Below, piece after piece: positions 6,154-9,852 of a stretch of DNA of 9,852 bases. Under the pieces are notes generated by a model. It saw nothing but the letters and a program-made list of their open reading frames with translations, was not told where the DNA came from and ran no database searches. The DNA is from JAVBNJ01 sp031551625 (lineage in GTDB: Bacteria; Bacteroidota; Bacteroidia; Bacteroidales; UBA932), in NCBI GenBank assembly GCA_031551625.1, contig JAVBNJ010000122.1:1-9852 (forward strand). Direction: 5' to 3'. Position 1 is the stretch's first letter. Every line of letters starts with the position of its first letter. Both the position numbers and the translations under genes were made by a program.

Positions 6154-7890
6154 ATGTACGACATTTTAACATTAAATCAAAAAACAATTGAAGAGTTGCG
6201 TACAATTGCCGACTCGCTTCAATTAAAAAAGGTCAACTCCCTCGAAAAAGAAGAACTTATTTACCATATTTTGGACGAACAGGCTATCCGGAATATCAAT
6301 AAAAAGCCTGTCGAAAAACCGGCTTCCGATGACGTAAAAGCGGGCGAAAAGAAACGCCGTGAGCGTATGGAAAAACCGGCAAAGGCTGCTCCAGCCGTAG
6401 AAAAGTCTCCGGTCAATGAATCTGCTGCACCGCAGGCTACCGTTGCTACCGACCAAGTGTCGCAGGTTAAAAAACAGAAAGGTCGTCCGAAAAAACAGCA
6501 ACCGGTTGTTCCACAAAACCAACCTCAACAACAGCCAAAATCGGTAGAATCCGCGCCTGTAGTGGCAACCGGCGAATTGCCTGCGATAGACGAACAGTTG
6601 TCCAAAGAAGAACGTCCGAAACAACCGCAACAACAATCCAAACAACAACATCTAAAGCAACAACCGCCTCAATCTAAAAATGCGAATGCCAACCATAATG
6701 CGAACAATAATGCCAATACGCAGGATAATGGAAACGGAAATGGTAATAACGGTTCTTCGCGGAAAAGTGATTTCGATGGCGTAGTGAAAGCTACGGGGGT
6801 ACTCGAAGTAATGCCTGATGGGTATGGTTTCATGCGTTCATCGGATTACAATTATTTAAATTCACCCGACGATATTTATGTGTCGCAATCGCAGATCAAG
6901 TTGTTTGGGTTGAAAACCGGCGATACGATTACCGGCGATATTCGTCCGCCGCGCGAAGGTGAAAAATATTTTCCGGTTGTGCGGGTACACGAAATTAATG
7001 GCCGCAGTCCCGAATATATTCGCGACCGGGTGCCGTTCGATTTTCTCACGCCGTTGTTCCCTACAGAGAAGTTTAACATCACAGGTAAAGGGCATAACAA
7101 CCTGTCGATGCGCGTAGTCGATATGTTTGCGCCAATTGGTAAAGGACAACGCGGGCTAATTGTAGCGCAGCCGAAAACCGGTAAAACGGTACTGCTGAAA
7201 GATATTGCCAATGCTATTGCCGATAATCATCCCGAAGTATACATGATTGTGCTTTTGATAGATGAACGCCCCGAGGAAGTTACCGATATGGCACGCAGCG
7301 TGCGGGCCGAGGTAGTAGCCTCTACATTCGATGAACCGGCCGAACGCCATGTGAAAGTAGCCAGTATTGTTCTCGAAAAAGCTAAACGCCTTACCGAATG
7401 CGGACACGATGTAGTAATCCTGTTGGATTCAATAACCCGCCTTGCACGTGCCTTCAATACTGTGCAACCCGCTTCGGGAAAAGTACTCAGTGGGGGGGTT
7501 GATGCGAATGCACTGCATAAGCCGAAACGTTTCTTTGGTGCGGCTCGTAATATTGAAAATGGCGGCTCGCTCACCATCCTGGCCACAGCTCTCATTGATA
7601 CAGGTTCGAAGATGGACGAGGTAATCTTTGAAGAATTTAAAGGTACGGGTAATATGGAATTGCAACTCGATCGTAAATTGTCGAACAAACGCATATTCCC
7701 CGCAGTGGATGTAACGGCCAGTGGTACGCGTCGCGAAGATTTGTTGCTCGACAAACCGACCCTGAACAAAATCTGGATACTCCGCAAGTACCTGTCGGAT
7801 ATGAATTCGGTAGAATCTATGGAGTTTTTGCGCGACCGTATGGGACATACGCAAAGCAACGAAGAATTTTTAATATCAATGAACGGATAA
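6154..7890 (+). CDS. rho: Transcription termination factor Rho with long disordered N-terminal insertion
   Basis: Hexameric RNA-dependent ATPase that releases RNA polymerase and transcripts. The 578-residue protein is longer than E. coli Rho (419). Residues 1-47 are the Rho N-terminal helix bundle (TLNQKTIEELRTIADSL). About residues 48-206 form an insertion of low complexity: Lys/Glu/Ala/Pro-rich at first, with KGRPKK at 109-114, then Gln/Asn-rich, with 23 of 44 residues in 157-200 being Gln or Asn. The RNA-binding OB domain follows (MPDGYGFMRSSD, 220-231). The ATPase core has Walker A QPKTGKT (339-345), Walker B VVILLDSITRLAR (420-432), Q-loop GKVLSGGVDANAL (442-454) and R-loop EEFKGTGNMEL (493-503). 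All key residues are intact. I recall that the insertion of gut Bacteroides Rho drives condensate formation; the same here is inference. It is transcribed alone from its own promoter to its own terminator. Confidence 0.98.
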   Translation: MYDILTLNQKTIEELRTIADSLQLKKVNSLEKEELIYHILDEQAIRNINKKPVEKPASDDVKAGEKKRRERMEKPAKAAPAVEKSPVNESAAPQATVATDQVSQVKKQKGRPKKQQPVVPQNQPQQQPKSVESAPVVATGELPAIDEQLSKEERPKQPQQQSKQQHLKQQPPQSKNANANHNANNNANTQDNGNGNGNNGSSRKSDFDGVVKATGVLEVMPDGYGFMRSSDYNYLNSPDDIYVSQSQIKLFGLKTGDTITGDIRPPREGEKYFPVVRVHEINGRSPEYIRDRVPFDFLTPLFPTEKFNITGKGHNNLSMRVVDMFAPIGKGQRGLIVAQPKTGKTVLLKDIANAIADNHPEVYMIVLLIDERPEEVTDMARSVRAEVVASTFDEPAERHVKVASIVLEKAKRLTECGHDVVILLDSITRLARAFNTVQPASGKVLSGGVDANALHKPKRFFGAARNIENGGSLTILATALIDTGSKMDEVIFEEFKGTGNMELQLDRKLSNKRIFPAVDVTASGTRREDLLLDKPTLNKIWILRKYLSDMNSVESMEFLRDRMGHTQSNEEFLISMNG

Positions 7891-7895
7891 GACCG

Positions 7896-7928
7896 ATTGA
7901 CAATTTTATAATTGACAATTGACGATTG
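7896..7928. repeat. ATTGACAATT short repeats after rho
   Basis: ATTGACAATT occurs at 7896-7905 and 7911-7920, with a variant ATTGACGATT overlapping at 7918-7927. CAATT and AATTG (7901-7914) can also pair. It is another simple intergenic repeat family, here between the rho stop codon and the rho terminator. Confidence 0.6.
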
Positions 7929-7929
7929 G

Positions 7930-7958
7930 AAGCCCGCTATTGGCGGGCTTTTTTTTTG
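7930..7958 (+). terminator. Intrinsic terminator of rho
   Basis: The stem AAGCCCGC (7930-7937) pairs with GCGGGCTT (7943-7950) around a TATTG loop, and a run of T follows to 7957. It works on the plus strand only: the other side of the stem is not T-rich, so the convergent glycerate kinase gene, ending at 7963, does not share it in the classical sense. Confidence 0.92.
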
Positions 7959-7962
7959 TTAA

Positions 7963-9099
7963 CTAATTATTTAATAGCCGGAAAATTTGCGTGGCTGTGC
8001 GCTCAATGTTGACCTTTGTGAAAGCCTTGTCCATGGCCTGTTCCAACGTGGCCGGGTGGGGCAGGATCGGGAACACCGCCGTGAAGCCAAGTTCATTCAG
8101 CAACTCTGTTGCTTCGACCGAACCGCCTATGGCTATCACGGGAATACCTTGCCGGGCGGCTCGTTTCAGAATACCAGCCGGCGCTTTGCCCATGGCTGTT
8201 TGCGCATCAAGTTTGCCTTCGCCTGTGATTACGAGGTCGGCGCTGGCCACCTGTCGGTCAAAATCAACGGCGTCGAGTACTACCTCTATTCCCGGTTTCA
8301 GTTGTGTGCCGAGGAAAGCAACCAATCCGCCTCCCAATCCGCCTGCAGCCCCTGCACCGGCAATAGTTTCCAAATCAATATTTTTGTATTTCCGTACGAG
8401 TTGTGAAAAATGCTGCAATCCTCTGTCCAATGTTTCGACTATAGCTGCCGTAGCGCCCTTTTGCGGAGCGTACACATAAGCGGCGCCTTGCGGGCCGGAG
8501 AACGGATTATTTACATCGCAGGCTACGGTGAATTGCGCTTCGGATAAAGCCGGCAATACATTCGAATCGTCGATAACGGCAATGTGCGCCAATCCTTGAC
8601 CTCCCTGAACTACCGGTTGCCCTGAATGGTCGAGGAACCGGAACCCCAATGCCTGCAACATTCCTACACCGGCGTCGTTAGTGGCGCTGCCACCAATGCC
8701 CAGCAGGAAACGACGGCAGCCGCACTGCAACGCATCGGCAATCAATTCGCCGGTACCATAGGTCGTAGTGTGTAGCGGGTTGCGTTCGGTTGTGGATAAT
8801 AGCGGAAGCCCGCTGGCTACAGCCATCTCTATAATGGCAGTATGCTCTTGAATTATTCCGTATCGCACGTCTATAGGGCGCATCAGCGGGTCGTGTACGG
8901 TGGCGGTTACCCATTTACCATCGAGCGAATCGACTAAGGTTTGCATGGTTCCTTCGCCACCGTCGGCAATGGACAGTTTAACGATTTCACCCTGTGCCCC
9001 GCACACCTTGCGGAAAGCTGCTTCCACCGCATCGGCCACTTCGCGAGACGATAGCGAACCTTTAAAAGAGTCAGCAGCTACAACAACTTTTTTGAGCAT
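7963..9099 (-). CDS. Glycerate kinase, type I (GarK/GlxK family)
   Basis: Phosphorylates D-glycerate with ATP, in this family probably to 2-phosphoglycerate, feeding lower glycolysis; cytoplasmic. The 378-residue protein matches the family length (about 380). Motifs in order: VVAADSFKGSLSS (6-18), SIADGGEGTMQTL (43-55), TYGTGELIADAL (113-124), LLGIGGSATNDAGVGMLQALG (132-152), ACDVNNPFSGPQGAA (193-207), GAGAAGGLGGGLVAFLG (248-264) and ITGEGKLDAQTAMGKAP (291-307). The start ATG at 9097-9099 begins MLKKVVVAAD, the usual N-terminus, and lies 22 bases after a TACCTTTG promoter box. It stands alone, convergent with rho and divergent from the candidate RNA. No glyoxylate, galactarate or serine pathway neighbour shows which route supplies its substrate, so I leave the garK/glxK choice open. 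Confidence 0.95.
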   Translation of the reverse strand: MLKKVVVAADSFKGSLSSREVADAVEAAFRKVCGAQGEIVKLSIADGGEGTMQTLVDSLDGKWVTATVHDPLMRPIDVRYGIIQEHTAIIEMAVASGLPLLSTTERNPLHTTTYGTGELIADALQCGCRRFLLGIGGSATNDAGVGMLQALGFRFLDHSGQPVVQGGQGLAHIAVIDDSNVLPALSEAQFTVACDVNNPFSGPQGAAYVYAPQKGATAAIVETLDRGLQHFSQLVRKYKNIDLETIAGAGAAGGLGGGLVAFLGTQLKPGIEVVLDAVDFDRQVASADLVITGEGKLDAQTAMGKAPAGILKRAARQGIPVIAIGGSVEATELLNELGFTAVFPILPHPATLEQAMDKAFTKVNIERTATQIFRLLNN

Positions 9100-9121
9100 A
9101 ACGCATTTTGTTAATACCGAT

Positions 9122-9155
9122 CAAAGGTAAGAAAATAAAGTAATTTTATTTGCAA
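9122..9155 (-). promoter_or_regulatory. Probable glycerate kinase promoter
   Basis: The minus strand has TACCTTTG at 9129-9122, an exact TAnnTTTG match 22 bases before the ATG. A possible -33 TTG lies at 9155-9153 with 23 bases between, slightly long. It shares bases with the -33 TTTG of the opposite promoter at 9149-9152. Confidence 0.55.
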
Positions 9156-9179
9156 GTTAAAAATATTTTCATACTTTTG
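9149..9179 (+). promoter_or_regulatory. Promoter facing the gene-free stretch (TTTG-N19-TACTTTTG)
   Basis: TTTG at 9149-9152 and TACTTTTG at 9172-9179, 19 bases apart, match the Bacteroidota consensus exactly. No coding start follows for more than 450 bases, but a strongly structured segment begins right after the expected transcription start near 9184. This promoter is the main reason to think the segment is transcribed by itself. Confidence 0.7.
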
Positions 9180-9183
9180 TATC

Positions 9184-9411
9184 GTATTCTGCATGTGTAA
9201 ATTTTTACAAAGATACATGCAACATTACAAGATGCTCTTTTTGGTTTGGTAAAAGGAAACAATTTGTTTCCTCTCTGTATCTTGAAACGTCGAAATTTCA
9301 AACACTTCAAAAGAATAATCATTTCACAGTAAAATGTGAACTTGGTTTATTTTTGAAGTGGGTTTTCGACGACCTCAAGATACGATAAATTAAGTTCACG
9401 TTTTGTTTTTT
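9184..9411 (+). ncRNA. Candidate structured noncoding RNA (unidentified)
   Basis: No coding frame is apparent. Found by hand, the segment folds into three hairpins. H1: 9190-9196 with 9215-9221, plus inner 9197-9200 with 9205-9208. H2: 9254-9260 with 9266-9272. H3 is long: 9277-9285 with 9375-9383, 9288-9295 with 9364-9371, 9303-9312 with 9351-9360 and 9323-9328 with 9335-9340, giving 33 Watson-Crick pairs separated by small internal loops. A T-rich tract (9400-9411) follows. The 5' end is set from the promoter at 9149-9179; the 3' end is a guess. Size (about 200-230 bases) and the interrupted long hairpin would suit a 6S-like RNA or a lineage-specific family such as Bacteroidales-1, but I cannot match either. 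It could also be a leader of the secreted protein gene at 9642. Confidence 0.55.
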
Positions 9412-9476
9412 GTTCACGGATTTGTTCACAGATTACACAGATATGAGAACAGATTATATGGATTAACACAGATTGA
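9411..9476 (+). repeat. Phased CAGATT/GGATT repeat tract
   Basis: GATT (or GATA) words start at 9419, 9431, 9440, 9452, 9461 and 9471, with spacing of 9-12 bases (mean near 10.4), in contexts such as CACAGATTACACAGAT. GTTCAC also recurs at 9394, 9412 and 9424. It resembles dispersed elements of Bacteroidota intergenic DNA. There is no coding sequence in it. Confidence 0.65.
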
Positions 9477-9537
9477 AACGAGAATGGCAATGATTAAAAA
9501 TCGTAGCAAGGGGTTGTTGTGTTTGTTTGCTATATGG

Positions 9538-9579
9538 AACGCGGATGACGCTGATTAGACGGATTTACGCGGATTTTTA
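9538..9579 (+). repeat. 42-bp GCGGAT-rich repeat, copy 2
   Basis: It starts AACGCGGATGACGCTGATTA and ends ACGCGGATTTTTA. It is 37/42 identical to the minus-strand copy at 5267-5308, so the two lie in opposite orientation about 4.2 kb apart. GAT words recur every 9-10 bases. It sits in the leader region before the secreted protein gene. Between 9580 and the ATG there is only AT-rich DNA with an imperfect TTAGTT/AACTAA inverted repeat (9615-9634). Confidence 0.85.
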
Positions 9580-9641
9580 AACGACCCCTATGCTACGTAA
9601 ATAAAACTAAAAAATTAGTTAAAATTTAAACTAAATTTGAT

Positions 9642-9852
9642 ATGAAAAAAATCTACTTCTTATTCATGGCGTTGCTCTGCTGTTTTAGCGGCTATTCCGC
9701 AAACTGCGTCTCGGCCACCAAAGTCGGCGCCAACTACACGACCCAACAGGTCACCTTTAAGCTGACGTGGACGGGTTGCAACGGAACTACACACTTGAAC
9801 AAAGCCTGGTGCTTCGTCGACTTTCAACCGGTGGATGCGGCCGGTAACGGCG
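9642..9852 (+). CDS. Secreted surface protein, N-terminal fragment, cut by window edge
   Basis: Seventy codons are open from the ATG at 9642 to the window end. Residues 1-20 are a signal peptide: MKKIYF, a hydrophobic core (LFMALLCCFSG) and a likely signal peptidase I site after YSA. No good lipobox is seen (ALLC and SANC do not fit), so a lipoprotein is unlikely. The mature part begins NCVSATKVGANYTTQQVTF, then KLTWTGCNGTTHLNKAW and CFVDFQPV. Beta-rich segments with KxWCFVDFxPV resemble repeats I remember from large Bacteroidota surface proteins exported by type IX secretion, but the C-terminal sorting domain that would show this is outside the window. The mature part has Cys22, Cys47 and Cys58. 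Transcription may come from the promoter at 9149 or from an unseen one. Function unknown. Confidence 0.7.
   Translation, partial: MKKIYFLFMALLCCFSGYSANCVSATKVGANYTTQQVTFKLTWTGCNGTTHLNKAWCFVDFQPVDAAGNG

Noticed and set aside
7227..7859. 210-codon open frame antisense to rho
   Set aside because: It overlaps the conserved ATPase core of Rho. Its composition (Ser/Arg/Thr-rich) is typical of a shadow frame, and no start signal was found.
7987..8479. Plus-strand open frames opposite the glycerate kinase gene
   Set aside because: They mirror the glycine- and alanine-rich motifs of the kinase and resemble no family.
9184..9411. tmRNA or RNase P RNA
   Set aside because: No tRNA-like TTCGANTC end with CCA, no tag-peptide frame and no RNase P core sequence such as GAGGAAAGTCC were found.
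9411..9579. CRISPR array
   Set aside because: The repeated words are only 4-7 bases and unequal in context. There are no repeat-spacer units and no cas genes.
9632..9639. TAAATTTG as a promoter box for the gene at 9642
   Set aside because: It ends two bases before the ATG, so transcription would start inside the coding sequence. No TTTG lies 19-22 bases upstream. Probably chance in AT-rich DNA.
9642..9720. Lipoprotein signal peptide for the secreted protein
   Set aside because: The cysteines at residues 13, 14 and 22 are not preceded by a lipobox (ALLC, LLCC, SANC). The YSA site fits signal peptidase I better.

Overview
The window looks like a chromosomal segment from a member of the Bacteroidota, probably Bacteroidales. 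Three things point there. Five gene or RNA starts have the phylum's TAnnTTTG promoter box and no clear Shine-Dalgarno site. Rho has a long low-complexity insertion like that of gut Bacteroidota. The last gene starts like a large secreted surface protein of this phylum. The intergenic spaces also carry several families of short repeats that I recall as common in Bacteroidota genomes. No species can be named from the sequence alone.

Left part (1-1350): a minus-strand pair for menaquinone made by the futalosine route, mqnB (futalosine hydrolase) followed by mqnD (dihydroxynaphthoate synthase, cut by the window edge). Two short repeats sit between them, and one of these supplies the last codons of mqnB. 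A divergent promoter region separates mqnB from folE.

Centre left (1352-5255): a plus-strand run of folE (GTP cyclohydrolase I), nfnA and nfnB (electron-bifurcating NADH-dependent reduced ferredoxin:NADP+ oxidoreductase), a small cysteine-rich membrane protein of unknown function, and an AcpH-like acyl-carrier-protein phosphodiesterase. The last two genes are each preceded by an inverted repeat, and the phosphodiesterase starts at a TTG inside a repeat tract.

Centre right (5267-9099): rpe (ribulose-phosphate 3-epimerase, minus) and rho (transcription termination factor, plus) are read from closely packed divergent promoters. Rho has a disordered Gln/Asn-rich insertion of about 160 residues and ends at a strong intrinsic terminator. 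A type I glycerate kinase (minus) converges on it.

Right part (9100-9852): a gene-free stretch of about 540 bases is the most interesting region. A near-ideal Bacteroidota promoter faces right. Just downstream, three hairpins include one long interrupted hairpin with 33 base pairs in four helices. This is a good candidate for an unannotated structured RNA. It is followed by two phased short-repeat tracts and then by the start of a secreted, cysteine-containing protein that runs off the window.

The genes are mostly housekeeping: quinone, folate/pterin and redox cofactors, pentose phosphate, glycerate use and transcription termination. The novelty lies in the intergenic DNA: repeats that have reached coding ends and starts, and the candidate RNA.
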